Source: JAFARZ01 sp036490795 (GTDB lineage: Bacteria; Actinomycetota; Actinomycetes; Streptosporangiales; Streptosporangiaceae). From it: a DNA stretch of 24,534 nucleotides. The stretch is taken from positions 1-24,534 of the forward strand of contig DASXDG010000179.1 of the NCBI GenBank assembly GCA_036490795.1, read 5' to 3'. The position numbers were made by a program, and so were the translations under genes. The notes under the pieces are model-generated. The model worked only from the letters and a program-made list of their open reading frames with translations, did not search any database and was not told the DNA's origin. Below are positions 1 through 7,990 of the stretch, piece by piece (position 1 is the first letter of the stretch; each line of letters starts with the position of its first letter).

Positions 1-2
1 TT

Positions 3-1367
3 TCAGATGCTTGCCGTGGTGAGTTCGGAGTCAGCCCTGTGCACGTCGCGCTCGGCGGTGTACCGGTTGACGGGGAACGGCAGCCCGAGGTTGCCGCGGA
101 GCGTGTCCGACTCATACTCGGCGCGGAAGACGCCCCGCTTCTGCAGGATCGGGACGACGGTACCGGTGAAGGTCTCCAGGTCCTCGATGGTGCGGAAGCG
201 GACGTTGAAGCCGTCCGTCGCCTTGGTGTCGGACCAGTGCTGGAGGGCGTCGGCGACCGTCTCGGGAGAGCCGGTGAACGGGCCCGGCTTGTACTCGGAC
301 GTGGACTCAACCACCTGCCGCAAGGTCAGCCCCTGCTCCCTGGCCCGGCGCACCAGGTCGGCGCCGCCGCGACGGCCCCGCTCGGTGAGGTGCGTCAGGT
401 CGGGGAACGGTTCGTCCAGGTCGTGCTGGGTGAAGTCGTAGGCGCCGAAGGCGCGCCCGAGGAAGCCGAGCTTGCGGTCGAAGTCGTTGTCTTCCGCATA
501 GATCTCGCGGGACCGAAGGCGCGCAGCCTCGTCGGTACCGGCCACGACGGGGCTGGCACCAATGAAGATGACGACGTGTTCCGGGTCGCGCCCGAGCGCC
601 GCGGCGCGCCGCTTGATGTCGGCGTGGTAGGCCTGCGCCTCGGCCAGCGAGCCGCCGGGGGCATAGATACCCTCGGCGACGTGAGCGGCGAGGTTGCGGC
701 CGTCCTCGGAGACGCCGGCCTGGAAGATCACCGGCTGTCCTTGCCTGGAGCGGGACAGGTTCAGCGGGCCAGCGACCCTGAAGTGCTCGCCGACGTGGTT
801 GAGTGCGTGCAGCTTGGCCGGGTCGAGGAACACGTCGCGTTCCACGTCGGCGACGAATGCGTCGTCTTCGTAGGAATCCCAGAGTCCGCGGGCGACGTCG
901 ACGAACTCCTGTGCGCGCCCGTACCGGGTGGCGTAGTCGAGGTGCTGGTCAAGCCCGAAGTTCTTGGACACCTCGGAATCGAAGCTGGTCACGACGTTCC
1001 AGCCAGCCCGGCCGCTGCTGATCTGGTCCAGCGACGCCAGGCGGCGGGCGAGGTTGAACGGCGAGTTGTAGGTCGAGCTCGCGGTGGCGATCAGGCCGAT
1101 GTTCGTGGTGTGGGTCGCCACCGCGGACAGCAGGGTGAGCGGCTCCAGCCTGTTCAGGTAGTGCGATGGGTAGCTGGCGTTGATGAACTGGCTGTCCACG
1201 ACGAAGAACGCGTCGAACAGGGCGCGTTCCGCGATCGTCGCCTGCTTGATGTAGTAGCGGATGTCGATGCTTGAGTTCTTCGGTACCCGCGGGTCCTTCC
1301 ACAGTCCGTGCTGGCCGGGACCGCCGACGCCGTAGGCGCTCAGCGCGAGGTGAAGTTTGCGAGACAA
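3..1367 (-). CDS. NtaA/SnaA/DszA-type FMN-dependent monooxygenase (LLM class)
   Basis: A 454-residue flavin-dependent monooxygenase of the bacterial luciferase-like superfamily. Such enzymes use FMNH2 from a separate flavin reductase plus O2 to oxidise small organic or sulfur/nitrogen compounds. Seen: N-terminal GVGGPGQH segment, FFVVDSQF, LEPLTLLSAVATHT, the family signature SGRAGWNVVTS near residue 140, QPVIFQAG followed by SEDGRNLAAHVAE near 215-232, and a C-terminal RGNLGLPFPVNRY block. All expected blocks are present, so it looks intact. The start is TTG, chosen because AGAGGA lies about 9 bases upstream on the minus strand and the protein begins at the family's usual N-terminus. It is the last gene of the importer operon, 37 bases after an ATPase gene. 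No flavin reductase gene is visible in the window. The substrate is not known. The family call is secure. Confidence 0.93.
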   Translation of the reverse strand: MSRKLHLALSAYGVGGPGQHGLWKDPRVPKNSSIDIRYYIKQATIAERALFDAFFVVDSQFINASYPSHYLNRLEPLTLLSAVATHTTNIGLIATASSTYNSPFNLARRLASLDQISSGRAGWNVVTSFDSEVSKNFGLDQHLDYATRYGRAQEFVDVARGLWDSYEDDAFVADVERDVFLDPAKLHALNHVGEHFRVAGPLNLSRSRQGQPVIFQAGVSEDGRNLAAHVAEGIYAPGGSLAEAQAYHADIKRRAAALGRDPEHVVIFIGASPVVAGTDEAARLRSREIYAEDNDFDRKLGFLGRAFGAYDFTQHDLDEPFPDLTHLTERGRRGGADLVRRAREQGLTLRQVVESTSEYKPGPFTGSPETVADALQHWSDTKATDGFNVRFRTIEDLETFTGTVVPILQKRGVFRAEYESDTLRGNLGLPFPVNRYTAERDVHRADSELTTASI

Positions 1368-1404
1368 AGGGGTTTCCTCTCTGGTTTTTCCCTCCGGGAA
1401 GCGG

Positions 1405-2232
1405 TCAGGCGTGGAGCAAAGCGCGCAATGATTCCCGTTCTGACCGCTTCGCCGCCGCGGAGCGAAGCGTCGGGACGGAATCGACGAGGAGCCGGGTGTA
1501 GACGTGCCCGGGATTGTTGATGACGCTCCGGGTGGGGCCGACCTCGACCAGTTCTCCCTGGTAGAGCACGGCTATACGGTCAGCAAGGCCGGCCACGGAG
1601 CCGAGATCGTGGGAGATGAACACCAACGCGACACCCGATTCGCGCAGGCCCTTGAGGATTTCCAGCACCAGGACCCGGTTGGCGGAGTCCAGCGCGCTCA
1701 CCGGCTCGTCCAGCATGATCAGCTTCGGTTCTGTGACCAAGGCGCGAGCCACGGCGACCCGCTGTCGCTGGCCGCCGGAAAGCGCACCGGGGAGACGGTC
1801 GAGCAGTTCCGCGTCGAGATGGACCCGGTCCAGGAAGGCGCGGGCGCGGGCAGCTGCCTCGGCTCTCGGGATTCCCTGAATCAGCAGCGGCTCGATGAGC
1901 GACTTCGCGACCGGCAGGTCGGGGTCGAGGCTGCGCAGCGAGTCCTGGAAGACATACTGCACCACGCCCCGGCGGCGCAGGTCGCGCCACTGACGTGCGC
2001 TGGCGTTCGAAACATCCTGCCCGTCGATCACGACCCGGCCCCGCGAGAACGGGACCAGCCCGAGGACAGCGCGGGCGAGCGTCGTCTTGCCCGAGCCGGT
2101 CTCGCCGATGACGCCGACCGCCTCTCCGCTCGCTACCGCGAGCGAGATTCCGTCCAGGACGCGACGGCGTTTGCGGCCAAGCCCGTAATGAACCTCGAGG
2201 TCCTCGACCTCCAGCACGGCGCTGGCGCTCAT
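1405..2232 (-). CDS. Dpp/Opp/Nik-type ABC importer ATPase (second ATPase, DppF-like)
   Basis: A 275-residue cytoplasmic ATPase that powers the peptide/nickel-type importer encoded upstream. Seen: Walker A GETGSGKT at about 43-50, Q-loop in YVFQDS near 94-99, signature LSGGQRQR at 151-158, Walker B LIMLDEP with D175/E176, and the H-loop in FISHDL. It starts with ATG inside the stop region of the preceding ATPase (4-base overlap), so translation is coupled. The pair of different ATPases is typical of Dpp/Opp/Nik importers, where both bind the two permeases. It is somewhat shorter than many DppF proteins because the C-terminal extension is short. All motifs are intact. Confidence 0.93.
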   Translation of the reverse strand: MSASAVLEVEDLEVHYGLGRKRRRVLDGISLAVASGEAVGVIGETGSGKTTLARAVLGLVPFSRGRVVIDGQDVSNASARQWRDLRRRGVVQYVFQDSLRSLDPDLPVAKSLIEPLLIQGIPRAEAAARARAFLDRVHLDAELLDRLPGALSGGQRQRVAVARALVTEPKLIMLDEPVSALDSANRVLVLEILKGLRESGVALVFISHDLGSVAGLADRIAVLYQGELVEVGPTRSVINNPGHVYTRLLVDSVPTLRSAAAKRSERESLRALLHA

Positions 2233-3095
2233 GCCCGCTCCCGCTGGGGCGCATCCAAGAAGCGGTCCAAGCCATACTGCTCATGTTCTGATATGAGGAG
2301 CTTGGTGTACTCATGCCGCGGCCGGTAAAGCACGTCCGCGGTGGTGCCGTGCTCTACCACCTCGCCCTGCCGGATGACCAGCACTTCGTCGCACAGCTGC
2401 GCGACGACCGCGAGGTCGTGCGCCACCACGACCAGTGCGAGTCCGGTGCGCTCGCGCAGGTCGGCGAGCAGATCGAGGATCTCTGCCTGCACGATCACGT
2501 CCAGCGCGGTGGTCGCCTCGTCCGCGATCAGCACCTTGGGATCCGCGGCGATGGCGGCCGCGATGAGCACCCGCTGCAGCATGCCGCCGGATAGCTCATA
2601 GGTGTACTGGCTATAGACGCTTTCCGGGTTCCTGAGCCGCACCGAGCGGAGCAGTTGCAGTACCTGATCCCGGGCCTCGCGCCGCCGGACCTTCTTCTTA
2701 ACCCGGATCACCTCGGCGATCTGCGGGCCGACTTGAATCGACGGGTTGAGATAGGACGACGGATCCTGGAAGACCGCGCTGATGGTGGAGCCACGCAACC
2801 CGGTCCACTGCTTGACGCTCAGCTCGGCGATGTCGTGTCCGGCGAGCGTGATGCTCCCCGCATAGACCTCAAGCTGATCGGGCAGAATTCCGAGTGCCGC
2901 TCGGCAGGTGAGGGTTTTGCCGCTGCCGGATTCACCGACGATCCCGACAACCTTGCCGGGCTCCAGCTCAAAGCTGATCCCGTGCACGATCTCCCGGCCG
3001 GTCACCTGATCACGAATGTGCACGTCGCGGACGGATAGTACCGCTTCGGCAACCGGTGAATCAGTAATCGCCGGGCTGGCAGCGAACGCCATCAT
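2229..3095 (-). CDS. Dpp/Opp/Nik-type ABC importer ATPase (first ATPase, DppD/NikD-like)
   Basis: A 288-residue ATPase partner of the downstream DppF-like protein. Seen: Walker A GESGSGKT at about 54-61, Q-loop AVFQDPSSYLNP, signature LSGGM at 168-172 (M in the fifth place is normal for DppD/NikD proteins), Walker B VLIADEA with D192/E193, and H-loop VVAHDL. The proline that usually follows the catalytic Glu (DEPTTALD) is alanine here (DEATTALD), a mild oddity outside the catalytic residues. The C-terminus has the HEYTKLLI segment found at the end of the Opp/Dpp nucleotide-binding domain, followed by a short tail. The ATG overlaps the preceding permease stop by 4 bases. The function as an importer ATPase is secure; the substrate is not. 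Confidence 0.93.
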   Translation of the reverse strand: MMAFAASPAITDSPVAEAVLSVRDVHIRDQVTGREIVHGISFELEPGKVVGIVGESGSGKTLTCRAALGILPDQLEVYAGSITLAGHDIAELSVKQWTGLRGSTISAVFQDPSSYLNPSIQVGPQIAEVIRVKKKVRRREARDQVLQLLRSVRLRNPESVYSQYTYELSGGMLQRVLIAAAIAADPKVLIADEATTALDVIVQAEILDLLADLRERTGLALVVVAHDLAVVAQLCDEVLVIRQGEVVEHGTTADVLYRPRHEYTKLLISEHEQYGLDRFLDAPQRERA

Positions 3096-3955
3096 GCACC
3101 TCCTTGCGCAAGGGGCCGCTTCGCTCGGGCGCTGACGAACACGCGACCCGCGTCGCCGGAAACGTCACGGATCGCGTCCGCGAGGAGGTTGCATGCCCAC
3201 ACCGTGGCGATGATCAGCAGCGCCGGCGCCACCGGGGCCCACGGCTGGTAGGAGAGGTAATTCAGGTCGGAGGAGAGCATGCCTCCCCAGGTCGGCGCCG
3301 GGGGCTGCACGCCGATGCCGAGGAAGCTCAGGCTGGAGACGACCACGAAACCGGTTCCGACCGTGCTCGCCATGGTGACCGAGATCGGCGGAAGCACCTT
3401 GGACACGACGTGGCTACGCACGATCCAGGACAGTGATGCCCCGGAGATCTGCGCCGCTTCGACGTACTGCGAACGGGCGACCGTCAGCGCGGCAGCCCGC
3501 GAGATCCGGTAGAAGCCAGGCCCGAGAAGCACTCCGACGACGAGCAGTGCCACCGTCATGCCGTTGCCGAGCAGCGCCGTCACCGCAACCGCGACGAGAA
3601 GGAATGGCAGTGCGATCAACGTGTCGACCAGGCGCAGCGTGAGCCATTCGAAGACGCGGCCGAGGTAGACGGAGAGGATGCCCGGGATCGCCCCGACGAA
3701 GAAGGCGATGAGCGCGACCTCGATGGCCCCCACGATGCTGGCCCGGGATCCGGCGAGGAGCCGGCTGAGCGTGTCACGACCCAGGTAGTCGGTGCCAAGC
3801 AAGTGGCCGCCGGAGACGTGGCGGAGCTGGGCTGAGGTGGTCGCGAGCGGGTTGTGCGGAGCGAGCGCGGAGCCGAAGATCGCCAGCAGCACGATCGCTG
3901 ACAAGGTGCCGACGGCGATACGGCCGGCGGGGAGGGCGAGAACGCGGCGGATCAT
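3092..3955 (-). CDS. ABC importer inner-membrane permease (DppC-like)
   Basis: A 287-residue permease of the binding-protein-dependent transport family. It forms the translocation channel with the DppB-like protein encoded just upstream. Seen: one N-terminal membrane segment around 13-32, the DppC-type loop HLLGTDYLGRDTLSRLLAGSR in which the LGTD-x-LGRD pattern is diagnostic, then about five further hydrophobic segments. The cytoplasmic EAA-type loop reads EAAQISGASLSWIVRSHV around 167-184. ATG at 3955 lies one base after the upstream permease stop, and the 3' end overlaps the next ATPase start by 4 bases. Length and architecture match the family. Confidence 0.93.
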   Translation of the reverse strand: MIRRVLALPAGRIAVGTLSAIVLLAIFGSALAPHNPLATTSAQLRHVSGGHLLGTDYLGRDTLSRLLAGSRASIVGAIEVALIAFFVGAIPGILSVYLGRVFEWLTLRLVDTLIALPFLLVAVAVTALLGNGMTVALLVVGVLLGPGFYRISRAAALTVARSQYVEAAQISGASLSWIVRSHVVSKVLPPISVTMASTVGTGFVVVSSLSFLGIGVQPPAPTWGGMLSSDLNYLSYQPWAPVAPALLIIATVWACNLLADAIRDVSGDAGRVFVSARAKRPLAQGGA

Positions 3956-3956
3956 G

Positions 3957-4967
3957 TCATACCCCCCGCTGCGCGGCCGGAGCGATCCGGCCCAGGATCA
4001 GATTGACGATCAGGTTGAACGTCACCACCAGCACGATCGAGATGACCAGGACTCCCTGAACCGCGGGCACGTCGCCGGTCTGCGCGGACGTGTACGCGAA
4101 CTGGCCGAAGCCGGCCAGCGCGAAGATCGTCTCGACGATGACAGAGCCGCCGATGAGCGCGGGGAACTCCAGCCCCAGTACCGCCAGGGCCGGGCCTACG
4201 CCGTTCCTGAGCACATGCCGGAAGAAGATCCGCCGCGGGCTCAGGCCGCGCACGATCGCGCCGATGACATAGTTCTCGCGGAACGCACCGATCAGTCCGG
4301 CCCGGAGCTGCCGGGCCACGCTGGACATGCACCCGAAGCTCAGCGCCAAGGCAGGCAGCAGCAGGTGGGACAGCCATGGCCAGAAACCTTGGGAGAACGG
4401 GATGAACCCGGCCGAGGGAAGCAGCTTCAGTTCAACCGCGACGACCTCGACGAGCACGATTCCGATCACGAACGCGGGGATCACCGAGATGACTGACAGA
4501 AAACTGGTGATCCCTCTGTCGATCCAGGTGGTACGCCGGACCGCGGCGAGCGCGCCCAGGATGAGTCCGAAGGTGACCCCGATGATGAGCGCCAGCGTCG
4601 CCACCGTAAGGCTGATCGTCAGGCCGTCCCTGATCAGCGTGCTGACCGGATACCCGTCGGACCAGCTGCGCCCCAGATTGCCGTGCAGCACGCCGCTCAG
4701 CCAGCTCCCGTACTGCGCGAAGAAGCCGCGGTCCAGCCCGTACGACGCCTCCAGGCGGTTGATCTCCACGGGGGTGGCGGCCTGGCCGAGCTGAGTCCGG
4801 GCCGGGTTCAGGCCGCTGAGCGCTCGGAGCAGGAAGGTCGCGAAGGTCGCCACGAAGAACACCGGGACGAAGATCGCGATCGGACGGGCGAGGTTCTTCA
4901 GCAGGGTTCGATAGGCGTGCCTGACCATGGCCACCGTGACGCTGTGGCCGGTTTCTTCACTGGCCAT
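3957..4967 (-). CDS. ABC importer inner-membrane permease (DppB-like)
   Basis: About 336 residues. This is the first permease of the Dpp/Nik-type importer. Seen: N-terminal membrane segment, then an extracytoplasmic loop with the DppB-type pattern ASYGLDRGFFAQYGSWLSGVL and GNLGRSW, then five hydrophobic segments with the EAA-like loop VRGLSPRRIFFRHVLRNGV. The C-terminal stretch with ETIFALAGFG is also typical of DppB. The chosen ATG at 4967 overlaps the binding-protein stop by 11 bases, which suits a coupled operon. An ATG at 4928 is the alternative and would shorten the cytoplasmic N-terminus by 13 residues. The family call is secure and the exact start less so. Confidence 0.9.
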   Translation of the reverse strand: MASEETGHSVTVAMVRHAYRTLLKNLARPIAIFVPVFFVATFATFLLRALSGLNPARTQLGQAATPVEINRLEASYGLDRGFFAQYGSWLSGVLHGNLGRSWSDGYPVSTLIRDGLTISLTVATLALIIGVTFGLILGALAAVRRTTWIDRGITSFLSVISVIPAFVIGIVLVEVVAVELKLLPSAGFIPFSQGFWPWLSHLLLPALALSFGCMSSVARQLRAGLIGAFRENYVIGAIVRGLSPRRIFFRHVLRNGVGPALAVLGLEFPALIGGSVIVETIFALAGFGQFAYTSAQTGDVPAVQGVLVISIVLVVTFNLIVNLILGRIAPAAQRGV

Positions 4968-6519
4968 TGACGGACACGCCGGTGAATTCCACATGTCCGG
5001 GGTTGCCGGGCAGAGCGGAGATCGACTTGCTCTTGGCGAACAGGTTCGGCTGGACGTAAAGGAAGATCAGCGCCTGCGACTGCAGGCCCGCGTTCGTCGC
5101 GGCTTGCAGGTTCGCCGCGTAGTCGGGCGAGCCGATCGGCGTGGCTTCGGCCTTGCCGACTGCCGCCTCGAAGCTCGCGGGCTCGTAGGGCGAACTGAGG
5201 TTCAGCACGCCGTCGGGACCGAAGTGATCTCGCAGGGTCTCCGTCGCGGAGTCACGCCCGGTGGTGCCGTAGAGGGAAAATACGAGTTGCTTGGCGAAGA
5301 ACGGGGTCGCCCAGTTGGGATTGATGGTAATCGTCACCTTGATGCCGATCGCCGCCAGCTGCGACTGCACGATCTCCGCCTCGGGCGAGAGGGTGGCACC
5401 CGAAATCACCAGCGGGAGGGTGAGCTGATCCGGCTTGTAACCTGCCTGGGCGAGAAGCTGCCTGGCCTTAGCCGCGTTGTACGGCCAGAGATTGGCATCG
5501 GCGGTGTCGTAGCCGATGTACCCGGGTGGGAACACCTCGTCGCTCGACTCGCCGTAGCCGAAGGTGAGCTGGTCTACGAACTGCTGGCGATTGATGGCGT
5601 AGCGGATCGCTTCGATGAGCGCCGGATTCCCCTTGAATGGCGCCTTGTTGATGTTGATGCTGATGTTCTCGGCATTGAACCCCGGCTGGACAAACACGTC
5701 GAGTCCAGCCGCCTTGGCCGCCTCGGCCTCGGACGGGGCGAGGTCAGCGAAGTTGTAGACACCGGTTTCCAGCCCGGCTACGACCGTCGCCGGGCTGGGC
5801 GCCGCGAACAACTCAACGGTCTGGACGTGGATGTCCTTCGCATCCCAGTAACCCGGGTTCTTCTTCATCGTTACCGACTGGCCAGGAACGAGGCTGGTGA
5901 CGATGAACGGGCCAGCCCCAACGGGGCTCTGGTCGAGTTTGGCCGGATCCGCCGCCGCTTTCGGGCTGGCGACCATCAGCACGCGCTCACCGAAGACGAG
6001 CGGGATCTGGAAGTCGGGGTGGTTCAGGTTCACCTCGACGTCATAGTTCCCGCTGGTTGTGACGCTCTGGACCGGTTCAAGATCTTCGATAAGCGCCGAG
6101 TTCTGCTGGGTCTTCGCGCGGATGATCGCGTCCTTGATCGCCGCGGCGTTGACCGGCGTACCGTCAGAAAATTTCAGGTTGGGGCGGATGTGGAAGGTGA
6201 CTTCAGTGCCGGTTTTGTTGTACGTCCAGCTCGACGCGAGCCCCGGTGCCGGGTCGCCCTGCGCGTTGATATTCGTGACCGACGCGTAGACCAGCGCGAG
6301 CGGCCTGAACTGGGCGCCGGCGCCGTTGACAACCGGATCCCAGCTGGTAGGCAACGTGGTGGCCCACTTCAGCACGGCACTCGGATTGCTGACATCAGCG
6401 ACGTTGCTGGTGCCAGTGCCGCCACCGCAAGCGCTGAGGGCCAGGACCGTGCCGACGACGATGGCTGCGCCAGCGACCATGTACCTGCGACGTGGTGTGG
6501 TCAGGGGATTTGAGCTCAT
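4957..6519 (-). CDS. Family 5 (peptide/nickel-type) solute-binding lipoprotein
   Basis: About 520 residues. This is the extracytoplasmic binding component that delivers substrate to the permeases. Seen: basic N-terminus PRRR, hydrophobic h-region, and lipobox LSAC with the lipidated Cys at position 31, so it is predicted to be anchored to the outer face of the membrane. The mature protein shows the family 5 pattern: LPTSWDPV near the N-terminus, the FHIRPNLKFSDGTPVNA block, YAINRQQFVDQLTFGYG, and the AKARQLLAQAGY segment. ATG at 6519 was chosen because it gives a normal lipoprotein signal and has a purine-rich GAGAGAAG just upstream. Upstream in-frame codons would add a Pro/Arg-rich tail with no signal character. 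Family 5 also binds peptides, opines, nickel chelates and others, so the ligand cannot be named. Confidence 0.93.
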   Translation of the reverse strand: MSSNPLTTPRRRYMVAGAAIVVGTVLALSACGGGTGTSNVADVSNPSAVLKWATTLPTSWDPVVNGAGAQFRPLALVYASVTNINAQGDPAPGLASSWTYNKTGTEVTFHIRPNLKFSDGTPVNAAAIKDAIIRAKTQQNSALIEDLEPVQSVTTSGNYDVEVNLNHPDFQIPLVFGERVLMVASPKAAADPAKLDQSPVGAGPFIVTSLVPGQSVTMKKNPGYWDAKDIHVQTVELFAAPSPATVVAGLETGVYNFADLAPSEAEAAKAAGLDVFVQPGFNAENISININKAPFKGNPALIEAIRYAINRQQFVDQLTFGYGESSDEVFPPGYIGYDTADANLWPYNAAKARQLLAQAGYKPDQLTLPLVISGATLSPEAEIVQSQLAAIGIKVTITINPNWATPFFAKQLVFSLYGTTGRDSATETLRDHFGPDGVLNLSSPYEPASFEAAVGKAEATPIGSPDYAANLQAATNAGLQSQALIFLYVQPNLFAKSKSISALPGNPGHVEFTGVSVNGQ

Positions 6520-6535
6520 GGTCTTCTCTCTGGTC

Positions 6536-6556
6536 GGGGCTCGGGGCTCGGGGCTC
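6536..6556. repeat. Three tandem copies of a 7-base unit (GGGGCTC)
   Basis: Three exact tandem heptamers lie in the 61-base gap between the monooxygenase stop and the binding-protein start, followed by a degenerate fourth (GGGTCTC). The sequence is directly visible. A role in mRNA structure between the two genes is possible but unsupported. Confidence 0.8.
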
Positions 6557-6580
6557 GGGTCTCCGGCGAGGGGGCGAGGC

Positions 6581-7870
6581 TCAGGAGACGAACGCGGGCT
6601 CGTCAAGCTCTGGCCTGTTCGCCGCCGGACTGTTCGCTAGCTCCGTGCGCGCCGCGGTGTGGCGGTTCTCGGGGATCGGCAGGCCGAGGTTGCCGCGCAG
6701 CGTCGTCGACTCGTACTCGGTGCGCACGACGCCGCGTTCCCGCAAGATGGGCAGCACCTTCCCGGTGAACTGGGCGAACTCACTCGGCACGGACACCCCG
6801 ATGTTGATGCCGTCGAAGCCGCCGGCCTCGAACCAGCGCTGGATCTCGTCCGCGACGGTCAGCGGTGACCCGACGAAGGGCGAGCGACGCGACCGCAACT
6901 GGTGCTCGACGACTTGGCGGAGGGTGTAATCGTTGTCCCTGGCCAGCTTCTTGATGGCCTCGGCGTGGGTGCGGAAGCTGCGCTCACCGGCGTCGCCGAC
7001 ATCGGGAAATGGCGCGTCGAGGTCGTACTGGGTGAAGTCGTGCCAGCCGAACGGGCGGCCCAGCTCCGCCAGCGCCCGGTCGAAGCTCTTGCCGCCGAGG
7101 ATCGCCTCCTCCTTGGCGCGTGCGGCTTCGTCGGTGTCCGCGATGACCGGGAAGATGCCGGGAACGATGAGCAGCAGGTCAGGGTCACGGCCCTTGGCGG
7201 CCTGGAAGATGACGGGCTGGCCCTGCGGCGACCGCTCCAGGTTCAGCGGTCCCGCGACGGAGAAGTATTCGCCCTTGTGCCGCAGCGCGTGCTGCCTGGT
7301 CCGGTCCAGGAACACACCGCGTTCCTTGTCCCTGGGGAAGGCGTCGGCTTCGTAGGAGTCCCACAGGCCTTGCGCCACCTGGACGTGCTCGAGCGCCCGG
7401 CCATAGCGAGTGGCGTAGTCAAAGTGCTCGTCGCGGCTGTAGTTGCCGGCCGTGCCCGCATCACCGCTGGTGACCACGTTCCACCCGGCCCGGCCACCGC
7501 TGATGTGGTCGAGCGAGTACAGCCGTCGGGCCACGTTGAACGGCTCGTTGTAGGACGTGGTGATCGTGCCGACCAGGCCGATGTGCGTGGTGTGAACGGC
7601 GACGGCCGACAGCAGTGTCAGCGGCTCGAGCCGGCTGAGGTAGTGGTTTGGCGAGTCCGCGGTGATGAACTGGCTGTCGACGATGAAGACATGGTCGAAT
7701 CTGGCGGCCTCCGCCTCCTGGGCTCGGGCGATGTACCACCGGATGTCGACGCTGGCGTTACCGGGGATTTCCGGGCTCAGCCAGGTGCTGTGCTGGCCCG
7801 GTCCGCCGACGCCGATCAGGACGGCGCCGAGCTTGAGAGTGCGACGAGACGGAACAGGCTCCGGATTCAT
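6581..7870 (-). CDS. NtaA/SnaA/DszA-type FMN-dependent monooxygenase with an internal deletion
   Basis: A 429-residue relative of the monooxygenase at 3-1367 and probably the first gene of the operon. Seen: IGVGGPGQHSTWL, FIVDSQF, LEPLTLLSAVAVHT, GGRAGWNVVTS, QPVIFQA and a C-terminal RGNLGLPIPENRH block, so family membership is clear. Compared with its sister, the text jumps from QPVIFQA to KGRDPDLL, losing about 39 residues in frame near 7193-7201. The lost part holds the G-x-S-E-x-G-R helix and following segment, which in LLM monooxygenases lies by the FMN phosphate site (family knowledge). The enzyme may therefore be inactive or altered. The chosen ATG has GAGG only 2 bases upstream, so the start is not certain. 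Confidence 0.88.
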   Translation of the reverse strand: MNPEPVPSRRTLKLGAVLIGVGGPGQHSTWLSPEIPGNASVDIRWYIARAQEAEAARFDHVFIVDSQFITADSPNHYLSRLEPLTLLSAVAVHTTHIGLVGTITTSYNEPFNVARRLYSLDHISGGRAGWNVVTSGDAGTAGNYSRDEHFDYATRYGRALEHVQVAQGLWDSYEADAFPRDKERGVFLDRTRQHALRHKGEYFSVAGPLNLERSPQGQPVIFQAAKGRDPDLLLIVPGIFPVIADTDEAARAKEEAILGGKSFDRALAELGRPFGWHDFTQYDLDAPFPDVGDAGERSFRTHAEAIKKLARDNDYTLRQVVEHQLRSRRSPFVGSPLTVADEIQRWFEAGGFDGINIGVSVPSEFAQFTGKVLPILRERGVVRTEYESTTLRGNLGLPIPENRHTAARTELANSPAANRPELDEPAFVS

Positions 7871-7927
7871 GTCCTCAAGCGTGCGATCGTCGCTGGCCAG
7901 ATGTCCAACGAAGTTTTCTAATCACAG

Positions 7928-7948
7928 TTGATCACGTCGCATGATTAA
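7928..7948. promoter_or_regulatory. Probable LysR-type operator in the divergent intergenic region
   Basis: An imperfect palindrome centred on 7938 contains ATCA-N7-TGAT (7931-7945), which fits the LysR consensus T-N11-A. The outer bases TT/AA also match. A further TAATCA at 7919-7924 mirrors the TGATTA at 7942-7947, so two half-site pairings are possible. It sits between the LysR gene and the divergent monooxygenase/importer operon, the usual position for LysR autoregulation and target control. Confidence 0.6.
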
Positions 7949-7990
7949 TTGTCGTGTACTCCAATAGGAAAAGTAGGATATAGTGCCGTT

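Noticed and set aside
39..1274. Long open frame of 411 codons on the plus strand opposite the monooxygenase
   Set aside because: It is a by-product of high GC in the third codon position of the real minus-strand gene; its sequence is Arg/Gly/Val-rich with no family pattern.
4927..6513. Open frame of 528 codons opposite the solute-binding protein
   Set aside because: The minus strand has a full lipoprotein with lipobox and family motifs; the antisense frame has none.
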